From: Centrapalus pauciflorus
Lineage: Eukaryota > Streptophyta > Magnoliopsida > Asterales > Asteraceae
Reading direction: 5' to 3'
NCBI GenBank assembly: GCA_020465985.1
Contig: JAANYP010001188.1
Span: 1-64,000 of the forward strand
Length of the DNA: 64,000 nucleotides
The translations under genes were made by a program, and so were the position numbers. The first letter of the stretch is position 1, and every line of letters starts with the position of its first letter. The notes beneath the pieces were generated by a model, which was not told the origin of the DNA, made no database searches, and saw only the letters and a program-made list of their open reading frames with translations. Below are positions 23,618 through 35,022 of the stretch, piece after piece.

Positions 23618-23844
23618 GTTTTTGAACGGCTGGTGTGGTGGTTATCGCCTAGGCCCAAGTGCCGACAGATCCCGGTTCGATCCCCACCACAATCTCCAAG
23701 TTAGATTAAAATCTCCATAGTTAGATTAGTTCACCTGAAGGGAAAAACCCCAAAATCCGCCTCTAGTGAGGATCGAACCCGGGTAACAACCCTTCCCAAG
23801 CCCCTTATGAAAACTTGGTGGCCACCAGGGAAAGCCCTGATGGT
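23618..23844. mobile_element. tRNA-derived SINE-like retroposon
   Basis: An 18-bp perfect target duplication, TGATAAATTATAAGTGTT, flanks it (23600-23617 and 23845-23862). The plus strand has a Pol III B-box-like GGTTCGATCCC, with an A-box-like TGGTTATCGCC about 30 bp upstream. The minus strand also has GGGTTCGATCC. A short T-run (GTTTTTG) at the left edge could be the complement of an A-tail, which would make the element minus. Orientation is therefore undecided. Confidence 0.78.
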
Positions 23845-24501
23845 TGATAAATTATAAGTGTTAGTGATGATAAAATAAAGATTGAAACTTTATTTAATAA
23901 AATCAGATAAGTGGAGAAGCCACTTATGACAATTGCTGAAAATGAAGAATGAAAGGCTCCTTGTCTTTCATGTTTATGGTGGGGAAAATGATGTAGAAAC
24001 ACCACATATATGTTAATATAACATTTCTATGAATTGCATGGGGCTAGAATTAAGTTTGGCAAATTTTTGTATTAGACCCGTAAGTTGCGACCTGCCCATC
24101 TGCAAATCGACTCGACGAGTCGTCAAGAACACCTAGAACAAATCCACAAAATTTCTTAGTGTTGGATCCGAACTCGGTTGGGACCCGGATTCGGATGGGA
24201 CCCAAAAATTAGGATGGGTAAATCTCGGGTCAAACATTTGGGTTATTTCTCGGATATGAACGAAACCTGGCCGAGATCCGAATTTCAGACCTCGGCTAGG
24301 TGAGTCGACACCAGATCATGCGAATTTCGGATTTGAGTTAAGGGACCCAAATTTCTGGTATAATAAACATACTTTTGGGATATCTTTTGTGTCATATAAA
24401 GGTATATAATGAGGGGTTCTTTGGACATAATAACTAACGAAATAATGGATTTTCAACGTGATTTCGGATGATGATTCTGAAGGTTTGACACTTTAAATTG
24501 T

Positions 24502-26381
24502 TGATATGTGCATATTTATACATATATTTTGTATCATTTCCCTTGGATATTGGGTGGTTTTCAGACCGAAATGCACGAAAACGATACTGATTTTATTAAT
24601 ATTTATGTTTCGCAGGTCAGAAGCCGTTAAATCCACATTGGAACGAAAATCGAGGCCAAAAGAACGAGGAATTGAAGTCCACTTAGCTTCCATGATCAAA
24701 TCCGGAGATTGGCTGAAAATTGCCCTACGCGGCCGTGTAGCTTTCTTTCACGCGGCCGCGTAATCAGATTTTTACAAGACCATGTAGCCAGGTGGTGTAA
24801 GACTAGTAAACACAGCTACGCGGCCGCGTGACTTAACCCTACGCGGCCGCGTAAGAAGCCCAGCCCACGAAATTCGTTTTTTGAACCCTAGTTTGCAGCA
24901 GCCGAATGATATCGAATTTGGGAGTTTCAAAGACGATTTTCGGAGCTTTTACTTGCGTTTTTCTTCGATTTTCACAATAGTTAATCATAGATTAGTGGAG
25001 GTTCTCGATTTTCTTGGATTCACAAGTTTTCGGCACGATATGATCCACGGTTTTAGAGACGAGTTTCAAAGTTTTTCGTAGCTTTTCAAGTAATTAATCA
25101 TAGTTTAGTGAAAGGTTTCGGATTTTCTGGATTTACAAGCATTCGGTTCAAGTTTTGGAATTTACTTTCGCACGGATTGTTACGGATTTGGTTTAAACCT
25201 CCTGATTTCGTAATGGTTATTATTTCTTTGAGTTTAATTTCGGTTTTTGATATAACGAGTGGGTAGTTTTCTTGTTCACCCGCTTGGGATGATGGGTTCT
25301 ATGTATTAATTGGTATATTATTGAATTCATTGATCGGTTTTGGTTTATATTTGTTGGATTCTTGATTATTTCATATTTTCTTGTTAAAAATTAGATTTTT
25401 ATTAATCTTTTAGCATTGTTTTGCGATAATAAAGTGTTAATTAAATCTGCGTTTTAAAAAGAAAGATGCTTTAAATGAAAAATTAATGGTCAATTATCTC
25501 TTCTAGGCATTGTGTTGCGATAATGATTTGATAGTTGATTGTTAATGTAGAACTTTATGCATTTGTTGGTTCTTATGCATTGTGTTGCGATAATAAGGTT
25601 GACAAAGCATAAAGTTTGAATTTTAAAGTGACAAAGTTAATTTGTTGGATTTTGGTGTTAATCGATTATCTTTAGGCATTGTGTTGCGATTATAAGATTT
25701 ATTGGTTAATATTGGAGTTTTGACGAATTGCTTTGTTTTCATCACGTGGTTATCAAGATTAAATATTTTAACTTGAAGTAATTAATTAATCAATAAATTA
25801 AACCAAAATCCGGGCTTAATTGAATTTATAATTGGTTATCAACCGATTTGTTTTTAGTCGGTCAATTCAATCCATCGCCAATTAATCATAGTTTTCTAAA
25901 TTCCAAGTGGGTGACGCTTTCATAATATAAGAGTTTCGTAAAATTTATCATCGTTCTTTACTTGCTTAAGTTAGTTCGATTTGATTTTGCTTTAGTTAGT
26001 TTGGTTCATATAATTTAGTTGTCGTTACTTGCTTGCTTTAGTTGTTTAGTTTAATTCGTGTTTGCTAGAACTAGTTTTTATTTAATTTGAAAAAACAAAA
26101 AAATTAGTTTAACTTTTTAATCTTGTGTTACTTTAGTTATTCTGTTAATTAATTTTAAATATTGTCTCTAGTTGATAACTTCCTCAAAACGTCTAAAATA
26201 GCTAAATATTGGTTTAGGTTGTAGTATTTGAGTCTCTGATCTTTATTCCGTTCCCTGAGTTCGATAAATCCTGGGTGATTCTTAAAGCTATATTGCACAT
26301 GATTGGTACACTGCCAGTTGTGTAATTTGTACTTTGGGTTCATTTAGACATTAAAACCTGAGGGGTGTTTTGCACGCGTCA
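24502..26381 (+). repeat. Solo LTR, Tat/Athila-like (1880 bp)
   Basis: Begins TGATATGTGCATA and ends TTGCACGCGTCA. A perfect 5-bp target duplication ATTGT flanks it (24497-24501 and 26382-26386). Near position 24728-24852 it carries four CG-rich palindromic blocks of the ACGCGGCCGCGT type in otherwise AT-rich DNA. A shared segment around CCCTGAGTTCGATA and GTACACTGCCAGT links it to the LTR at 39735-41371, which has a Tat/Athila-type primer site. About 25400-25700 holds four imperfect repeats of GGCATTGTGTTGCGATAATA. Confidence 0.85.
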
Positions 26382-28722
26382 ATTGTGAAATTTAATAAGA
26401 GATTGGATGATTCACATTGATGGTATTTTTCCATGGAAAAGGTAGCCGGTCCATGTAGTGTTGTTTAACCCACAGTGGGGTACTTTGTAAATTCTGGTTG
26501 AAATCTCGAAGAGAAATAATAACAACTGAAGTTACATAACGCCCCCAGTGTGAGTACTTACGATTGTAGATGTCTACTTTTATTTATTGTTAGTTGTTGT
26601 TCATTGAGGCAGGTTGATTCATTTCGTTTGGTATTCTACTGGCGTTTGTGTTGATTCACATTGTTGCTTATTGCATGTTCGTATTCTTTGTTGTGCATCA
26701 TCTGACGGGCTTGCGAGCCATAATTGGTAAATCGATGCTACTGTGGCTATATGACCTGGAGCTGATCCCTCCGAGGTCCCGATGGGCAGGTGTAGCATCC
26801 CCGATGGTAATTATCGCCTCAATTGAATGTGTGATTCCGTGCAACGGCACGATGGAGCCGCGACTCGTTTCCGTACTTCGTGTACGAAGAGAGTATATGG
26901 CGTTTGTTGCCGGTGTTACTCTTGTGTGCTGCATAAATATTTGTGGAATGTATAATCTGTGTACTCACTAAACTTTGCTTATCACGTAGTTGCTCACATT
27001 TTTACAGGAAAAGGAAAATCTGCTGTTAGACCTTCTAGCTAGGTCGTTATTGAAGTATTTTGAGGACCACTACTACTCAATCGGTAACTGAAATCATTTG
27101 ATCAATGATGTACTATTATTTGGGATGTTTGTAATAAAATATTGAGTATGTAGACTTAGACTCGAACCTTGTAGCATTGTTGGTGTTTGACACTTGTAGA
27201 TTGAGTTATCTTAACATATCTTAAATTAAGATAAATTAGATTCTTTTATCTTTCAAATCCAACTTGAATCATCTCAAACGGATCTATAACTGATTCTATA
27301 TAACTTTATAAAGTTTGATATCACCATTTCTCGTAAACTGCAGGTCAGCAGTAATATATAAATCACTCGAAGCTCCGTTTTGGACGGGCCATATGTTGTT
27401 GGAAAGCTAAGAGAATGTAATTTATTTTACAATAGTCATATGAAGCTAATTTGGACGTTAAACAAGTCATAAATGTCAAACCTATCAATAATCACGAAAA
27501 TTATGTGTGTTTTGCCCATTTTCTCAATTTGACACATATTAAGCATTTCAATTCAATTCATATCAACAACAATTGATACCAAAGAGTTTACAATTCATAA
27601 ATGGGTCGTCCGCACACGAATTTTAAGCCAAAATACACTTGAGGCATTTCATCAAACACATGGTGTGCGGTTTAGACATAAAATACAAAATTAAGCATTT
27701 GCTTGAGTTTAACCCCAACCAATACATGTATTCATTAATATAACATCTTTAGACGATATTATACCCTTCCAACACATGTAAAACATAAAAGATCATCCAT
27801 TGATTCATGTGAACACTTTTGAGTTCATAAATGAGTTAAAACCCAAATCATCTCTTCAAATCTCCAAATGAGCTTTTATTTAATTTCATTCAATTCTATA
27901 TCGACATTGAACATATTTGGTTCAAGATTGCGCATCTTACTAAAACATCAATCATAATTCCATAACCCATTTGAGCTCATTTGAGCCCTAGATTGGGTTG
28001 TAACTAAAAACAATACAATCAAACCCAATAAACTATGTATTTTGGCTCTAAATAACACAATATATCAATCTTCATATGAGATTTGAGCCAATTCTCAAGC
28101 AACAACATAAACCCATTTGGGTCCCCATTCTTCAAAAAGGAAGAAATGAACTACTAGGAAGAATAATGAGATGAGAAGGAGATTATACATTCACTTACAC
28201 TCCAATATTTGCAAGATTTTGAGTTCCAATCTCCATCCTCTTAATTACCAATCCAATGCCCTAGCTAGCTCCTCTTCTTCTGTTTCTCAAAATGTGCAAT
28301 TATGAAGGTGTGTGTGTTAGACAATTAAAGAAGGGGAAAAGGGAGAGGATTTGGCCCTTAGCCATCTTCACCCCTCAATCCTTCCCATTCTTCCACATAC
28401 AACCACTCCCAACTCTTCATCTTTTATTTTTATTTTAATTAAAAGTCAAAGCATATTACTTATTATTGTTAATTCATTAAGGAGCCAACATTATATTATT
28501 CTTTTATCTTCCGAGTCCCAATAATAGAGCCTTGAATAATAATACTGGCAATTAAATTATAATACTACTCTTATATGCACAATCGAACTTGTTTAACAAA
28601 ATTAATTACCTTTTTTACTTAATATTAATATTATTTCCAATTTTCATTATTCCAACAATTATATTAACGTAACATCATTATGAATATAATTACCTCTTAA
28701 TTATTTGGGGTGTTACAGTGAT

Positions 28723-30327
28723 GACACGTTTCACAATAAATGAGTACAATTGTTATTTTATTGGTATTTATATATTTATCAAAACCATTAATATGTTAAA
28801 ACCATATAAGGGGCGTACAAATTGCGTGGCATTTTCATGTACCATTTTGTAATTTCTCAGCGAGTACAGAATCTCAATTACTTTACCCTTATATATATAT
28901 GGGATTATTTATGTGAAAACCCCAATTTCTCATCGCCGCTTCGATCAAGACTGTGCCCTAAAAGAGATAACGAGTTACGCTATATTCGTAAGATCAATAT
29001 CAAGAAATCCAATTTTGGATCTTTGATTGTGTTAAAGATCAACAAAAATGACAAATCAAAAGAGCCGCAAACCCGTGAAACGACATCCATATGAAGGAAC
29101 TAGGTATATATGTTAGGTGATTTAGAATTTTAGATACAATTATCATACAATAGATTCTACTCTTTTATGCTTATTTTTAGTCAATCATGTTCGAAAACGA
29201 ATAGTGTTTGCATAAATTGGTATCTTTTGTTTATTAATCGTATATACATCTAATAATCTTGATGTGAATTAGATCTGACTTTTCTTTATAAAACTTCTGA
29301 TTTCGGTATTTTTTTTTAAATGCTTATCAGATTTTGCGTTTCAAAGAATATTTATGATTTTAATGATCAAAAAATGTATTCTTAGTTGATTAAATTATTT
29401 TTTTTCTTTAAACTTTGAAAAGAATTATGGGTTTTACGAAACAAATGATATAAAAAAGTCATCAAATACCTTAAAAAAATCATTTTTACGGCTTGGCTTA
29501 CGGCTTGCGGACGTGTCAAAGCGGGCGCAAGTTAGCATAGCCAACTCCACTTGAGTCGATATTCTATGATTGATTGACAAACGTAGTCGCAATCTTATAT
29601 ATACACAAAACGCTTTTCAAATCGAAGTATTTCGCAACTCAACTCAAATCGAAGTATCAATCAACATTTGCTTACAAAAATCGTCGATTTTTTTCGTTGA
29701 AGCGCGAACGATTTCCCTGACTATATCATCACTAGTTAAAGGTAATTTGTAAATTTATTGGCAGTTTTTTTTTTAATTTTTATAGATTAGAGTTTCTGTT
29801 GATTTCTTCAGTTGTATGAATTAAAATTGATTGTTTCCGGACAAAAATTTGGTGTTTGCATGATCAAATTACCAAGAAATCGTGAAATATTGTGATTAAG
29901 AATGTGCATTTGTTTTCTAATGTTTTGTTTATGTTCTTCCTTCTCAGTTCTACTCATGAGAGGATCGATTCTGGAAAGGAGGAACAAGAACCATGCACGC
30001 TGGCGGTGAGTGATGAGCAAATTTGATCGAAGCTTGTTTTTAATGGCTTCCATGAAAGGAATATTTTTTTCGTTTGTTCACATGAGATATGACATAATGA
30101 CCTACTGTTTTGGGTTTTAGCAGTCAACGAAGTTTTTATTAAAGCAATCTATCAGTCTGAAACAACATTCTACCAACTTTTTTTTCTAATCAAAGTATTG
30201 AAGTCTAAAAAATACTTTTAAGATAGTAATTGATGCTCACTGGATGTGATGTGGGGTGGCACAGCGTCCATATTAGCTTTCCCCTCTTAAGTGTATTCTT
30301 TGTATGGAGATAGAAGTATCAATACAT
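28723..30327 (+). repeat. Direct duplication, copy A, NDX promoter and exon 1 part
   Basis: Matches 42475-44086 plus 45109-45158, about 90% by eye. It contains a short ATG-led candidate exon at 29048-29103 (MTNQKSRKPVK..., donor AG|GTATAT) that is present in both copies but differs by three amino-acid changes, a TATA box, a 5' UTR with donor AAAG|GTAATT at 29741/29742, and NDX exon 1. Copy B has about 1 kb of additional sequence between positions equivalent to 30280 and 30288. Confidence 0.85.
29596..29603 (+). promoter_or_regulatory. TATA box of the NDX-like gene
   Basis: TATATATA lies about 145 bp before the donor at 29742. The same position in copy B (about 43348) reads TTATATACATA. No other core element is clear. 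Confidence 0.5.
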
Positions 30328-30559
30328 TAGACATACATGGTTAATTAAAGTTAACTCCTACGATGTTTACATCATTTATTATCTCGAATGCTTTGCGATG
30401 CAGGATATCGATTTGGTTTCCGCTGTCACACAGTTTCATTCATTAAGTTCTAATCATTTTAACAAAATGATTAGAACTGCTCAAAATGGTTGTATTCATT
30501 GGACTAAAGGCAATGGGTCGTCTTTTGAGGTTGGTGGCTTTTATATCAGTCATTTATTC

Positions 30560-30855
30560 TAGGGGTGAGCGACGGGTACCATTTACCGAACCCGAACCGG
30601 TACCGGTACCGACCGATACCGAATTAATAAATTAATATATTCGGTTCGGTATTCGGTTTTTAAATTAGCTAAAATTCGGTACTTTCGGTTCGGTATTCGG
30701 TTCTTAAATTAGCTAAAATTCGGTATTCGGAACCGAACCGGCACCATATAAAATTATACGGTTCGGTATTCGGTTCTTCCAAAACTAATAATTCGGTTTC
30801 GGTATTTTCGGGATCGGTACCGGTTCGGGTCGGTACGGTACCGAGCTCACCCCTA
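30560..30855. mobile_element. Non-autonomous hAT-type element in NDX intron
   Basis: Perfect 11-bp terminal inverted repeats TAGGGGTGAGC, with an 8-bp target duplication ATTTATTC (30552-30559 and 30856-30863). The interior is built of TTCGGTTCGGTATTCGG-type repeats and their complements. The TIR start and 8-bp duplication are typical of hAT. No coding capacity. Confidence 0.9.
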
Positions 30856-33767
30856 ATTTATTCATTAATCTTTTCACATCAATGGCTCAATCATTGTTTG
30901 CTGACTTTTCAGATAAATGTGGAAAGTCTAGCAAGAAATCTTCCTACGCACCTAATGGCAAAGCTTGCATCGAATAAAAGAGACGAGAAACATTATACAC
31001 ACTTGTTACGTGGGTTTCGATTGTTGCATACTTTGTGTGATCTTGCACACCGAAATCCACAGCTTGAGATGGTTAGTGAATTTCTTGTTTAGTTTATTCA
31101 GTATCTTTATTCAGTATGGTAAGCGATGGCACCACTAAACACGAAGGGCTGTATCTTATGAGGCTCCAAGGGAAGTGTGCTTTGACCTTTTCCTTTTCCC
31201 AAGAAAAGGAAAAGAGAAATGAAAAGGGAGAGTAAGTAGAAAAAGAGTCATGCAAGGGGCCTAAAAAGATGTATAAAAGCAACAAATTGTCTCCATGTTA
31301 AGGCATGAATCTTGGTCATTGCTCATGCTTGGGCACTTGGTCAATTTCAAGCAATCAGAGAGATTTTATATTATGATGGAAGGTGAAAATTAGAAGTGGA
31401 AATTTGACAACTTATTAATGGGCCAATTTGGTTTTGTTTTATCTTCAAATGGGTAAACCAAACGTTTATTTATAAAGTTAATAGGTCAAACGGGTCGAAA
31501 GCTTCCCAAAGTTATTTTAATCACACAACTTCCTGATTGCTTTATTCAAAAAGTTAGATTATCATCATATTAGAATAGCTTTGTAATCATATTTAACACA
31601 TTAATATTTATAAAAACTAAAAAAAGCTTGGCAAATAGTGTTATAGGTCAACCCAACCTGACCGTTTCAATCCTTAAAGGAAGTAATTGTTTTGGCATGT
31701 TACCCAATCCACCCATTTTTCCACATATCTATTGGAAATGTTTATGCATTTTAGATGGTTTCATCTTGTGATACTTCCAAAATATTAAGATAAAAGAATA
31801 ATCACAAGCTAGACTTGTCCTTCCAAAGAAACTTATTTTTGCCTGTGTCGGCAGAGTGTTCTATGACATGCACTGCTAACCTGTAACTACTGTGGAGTTT
31901 TTCTTGTCCTAAACATTGCTATATTTTGTTAATCTTTCTTTCTTATTCTGTTAAGAACGTATACACAGACAGACCAATAAAAATTTGAAATTAGATGCTT
32001 TAGGAAATGAGATTGCATGCCCGTTCTTCATCTTGATGGTATTTTCATCAACACTGTTGAAATTGATCATGTTGAAAAGGCTTCATATACCCCATTTCAT
32101 TTAATACACAATTTCAGTTCAATGACATACAGTCATACACAAGAATCAAGATATTTTAGGAACTTTAAGGGGCATTTGAGATAGTATTTTGTTAAAAACA
32201 CCAGATTAACCAAATATTTAACTTTTTTGAAGGCCTAGCAGATGTTGAGCAGGCTGAGTATGGTAAAAAGTAATTTGGAATACAAATCTTTATTTAAATA
32301 TTATCCATCACAGGCATTTTTATGCTGCATGTATAAACATCTTTTCATGAACTCACAGATGCTCTTTTTTCTTAGGGTCTTAAGCTTGCACCTGAATGCT
32401 TTAATTATGGAAACATTTGGTAAATCTGTTTTGTGTTAGATGATGTGTCTTTGATATGGTTCCACTTGTTCTGCTTTCTAGATGTCTCACATGATCTTTA
32501 TTTCCCTCGTTCTTGTACATGTATGTTGTATTAATGGGAAAGTGGGAAGTTCCACAAATTGTCCATCACAAGTACAAATCTTACTTTTATTTTATCCAAT
32601 TCAGTACTGACCTTTTTTTTTCGTGTTACAGGTCTACATCAGTGATGTGAAAATATCAACACAGATATTTGATTTGATATTTATGACGAATATGTTTCTT
32701 AGTACTTTTACACAGGTTAACTCTGTCCTTTGCACGTTTTATTTTAGCACATTATTTCCTCTGTTATATAGCACTTGAAACATGACTTTGTTGATGTAGA
32801 GAGTTTATGATTCAAGCCATATGGTCCTTTTGCACTCAGCATTGTGGGCTAGCAGTTTGCATCTCTTAAAAGCCCTCATATCTTCAAACTCGCATGAAAT
32901 TGCTCATGCTCTGCTTGCACACCCTAAGGTGACATCTGTTAAACTTTTATATGAGTCAATGATTCAAACTTTCTCCAAGTTATTTCAAATTATATTTCAG
33001 CATATTTTGAAACATATTTTGGAATCATTCATTGTCTTGTTGATGGGAATGTGACTGATGATTACATATTTGTCAGGTTGATGAATTTACCAGTGCAGCT
33101 TTTCCTGCTGCCTGTGTGGTTATTGACTTTCTTCAAGTCAAGTTGTCGGGTCAACCTACTGACATGTGCATGGTGTCAAATGTTACTGAACTGTACTTTC
33201 TCTGTCAGCATTGTGAGGCTTCTCTACAGTTTCTGCGTTCTCTATGCCAACAAAGGTTGTTTTGTGAACACCTGGTTCAGAATGAGGTTATACTCGATTT
33301 AAATCCTTTAGTATGTTGCTTACAATATATGTACCTACATAACACCTCACACGAAAATAAAGCAAGGTGTCGGATATCGTCACCATGGAGTAATGTTACT
33401 TTGATTGCATCTTAGAGGCATCAACGTGTTTCTATATTACAGATCATATAAAAGAATGCAGTCTTTTATCCAACATTAGTGGGTTAAGGGGGCTTTTTTC
33501 CATTTACAGATAACTAATTCATGTATAATAAAAAAAGAATTTTGCTTTAAAACCTTTGACAGTTTTGCACAAGTTTCTGCATGATGGATTTTTCTAGTAA
33601 GACTTGTACATGATGATGGTTCATGTTCTTCAGTAATATTCATGCATTCTTCTTAATTTAAAAATAATCTGTATTGTTCTTGTTTTTTTTAATGATTTCA
33701 AAGTATGTCACTCACACCATAATGATTATCCTCACATGTTTAGAAACTTCTTCAGTTATGGTTATGG

Positions 33768-34135
33768 ATGTGCATTGGGCGGAAACCAGACCAGTCCAGC
33801 GGTAGACCAGACATAAAATGAATTGGAAAGTAATGGAACCAAAACCATATGATCAGTTTAGATTTTAGAACCAGTTTGTCCCAGATCGATCTGTGAAACA
33901 GATAGGCAGATGAATACTTGGGATTGTTTCAATATGAAAATACAAACCTAATAGTGTTGTTTTTAAGTATGAAAATGAAAAAAAAAAGCCCTGTACAGTT
34001 TTGATTTTGAACTGGACCGGGTTAAACTGAGTACTGGGTTTTTAAAATCTAGAACGGAGAACCAAACCAACATAGTTGATTCTGATCCGGTTTGGTTTTT
34101 CAGTTTTGTTGGTTTGGACCGAGTTATGCTATGTA
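33768..34135. repeat. Degenerate hAT-like or foldback remnant in NDX intron
   Basis: Begins near GGATGTGCATTGGGCGG and contains CCGGTTTGGTTTTTCAGTTT and complementary ACCAGACC-type stretches, like the interior of the element at 30560. No clean ends or target duplication. Confidence 0.4.
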
Positions 34136-35022
34136 TGTGTTGTGGTCTAATATTCCCCTGTTGTTCTCCAGTTGCTTTGTAAAGAAGGTGGTATTTTTTG
34201 GTTGGTTCGAGACACCATTAAACTTCCGCGTTATGAAGACTCACTACTGAAGGCTGCACTTTCTAGGATTAAATCGGAAGCCATATCCATTGTACGTTCT
34301 GCTTGTCCACCATCATCTCTTGTAAACTTTTACATCGTGTGAAAGACTTCACATTGCGTTTTTGTAAAGAATGGTTTCATCAATAGCTACAAACTCGTCT
34401 TTCTCCAGATGGTGCATCTTTGTGAGGTTGAAAGCCTCTCAATCTTGGGTTTGATTGCCAGCACAACTGAGAGTTCGGATTTAGCGAAGTCTGCTGTATT
34501 CGAGGTTGGCTTTCAGACCTTATGAAACTTCAGGTTTATTTTAAGGCATCATTATAGCCAAATTAGTGGGCATTCTGCTTATATTCCTACAACGTGATTA
34601 GAAAAGGTTTTATGTCATCTGTGCCCACCTAATACAACCGTTTGTCATCGTCCAGGCCTCCAACCAGATGTTTTATCATGATGAAACAAAGGCTTCTAGT
34701 CAAATAAAAATGGAAAATGAAAAACCTTTGAATCTTTCATATCTAAGCATAGTGTTAATTATACTTCTTAGCTGTATTCTTTTTGTTTTGACACAGGAAA
34801 TGAATTTAATTTGCAGTTATGCATATACGTGATACTTGGACCAAATTTTTTTTGTTAAATGTATTAATATTTTCAGCTTAAGACGCTTTATTGGATTCTG
34901 AGCAGTCAAAGGTACTGTTATTATGAACCATTAATGTCTGATTGTCTGTAGTTCTGATAATGAAGGATTTGATTAAGATACTTCTCCACTTGAAGTAAAA
35001 GCACATATACAACTCCAACAGG

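Larger units (their letters stand above)
23440..27207 (+). repeat. Chromovirus LTR on plus strand, split by SINE and Tat-like LTR
   Basis: The part at 26387-27207 matches, inverted, the LTR at 62832-64000. Shared blocks include TTTAACCCACAGTGGGGTAC, GGAGCTGATCCCTCC and GTGTACGAAGAGAGTATA. The same TTTTTACAG plus short open tail (27008-27042) is present. Outer borders are approximate: the right end stops about 150 bp short of the related LTR, so it is truncated or recombined, and the left end may be at 23449 (TGTTGTAATTG). No target duplication found. Confidence 0.65.
22430..28717 (-). repeat. Solo LTR (chromovirus type) with nested insertions
   Basis: The minus strand begins TGTAACACCCC (28717) and ends GGGTGTTTCA (22430). 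A perfect 5-bp target duplication GTGAT flanks it (22425-22429 and 28718-28722), and no internal retroelement region with a primer site is present between the ends, so it is a solo LTR. Without the nested DNA (about 23440-27207) it measures about 2.5 kb, like the other chromovirus LTRs here. It interrupted copy A of the direct duplication, so it is younger than that duplication. Confidence 0.8.
29931..35022 (+). pseudogene. NDX: Truncated NODULIN HOMEOBOX (NDX)-like gene, N-terminal exons only
   Basis: Exons with GT-AG borders, all phase 0: 29931 or 29948-30005, 30404-30529, 30913-31071, 32632-32715, 32800-32928, 33077-33286, 34172-34291, 34409-34504. A short further exon is likely at 34877-34911, and traces run to about 35022. 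The seven exons after the first give 308 open codons. Recognisable NDX blocks are DIDLVSAV, LLHTLCDLA, LLHSALWASSLHLL, ALLAHPKVDEF, DFLQVKLS, LCQHCEASLQFLRSLCQQ and LDLAK-like SSDLAKSAVFE. Plant NDX proteins are nuclear, and Arabidopsis NDX acts at FLC R-loops and with PRC1 components. No homeobox or C-terminal half is found up to 37280, so DNA binding should be lost. The usual exon 1 start is out of frame here because of a 4-bp deletion. Whether it is transcribed is unknown. Confidence 0.85.

Noticed and set aside
23640..23700. Possible tRNA gene
   Set aside because: It has Pol III box-like motifs but no cloverleaf that I could fold, and the 18-bp target duplication shows a retroposon.
26648..26971. 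Plus-strand frame of 107 codons in an LTR, with a similar frame in the LTR at 63166-63561
   Set aside because: The DNA is conserved, but indels not divisible by three shift the frame in the middle, so the proteins do not align throughout. I treat it as conserved LTR sequence, unlike the short K-G-K-S tail.
29808..30053. Minus-strand frame of 81 codons over NDX exon 1, also present in duplicate B
   Set aside because: Present in both copies only because they are duplicates; antisense to a spliced exon with a canonical donor and matching no known family.
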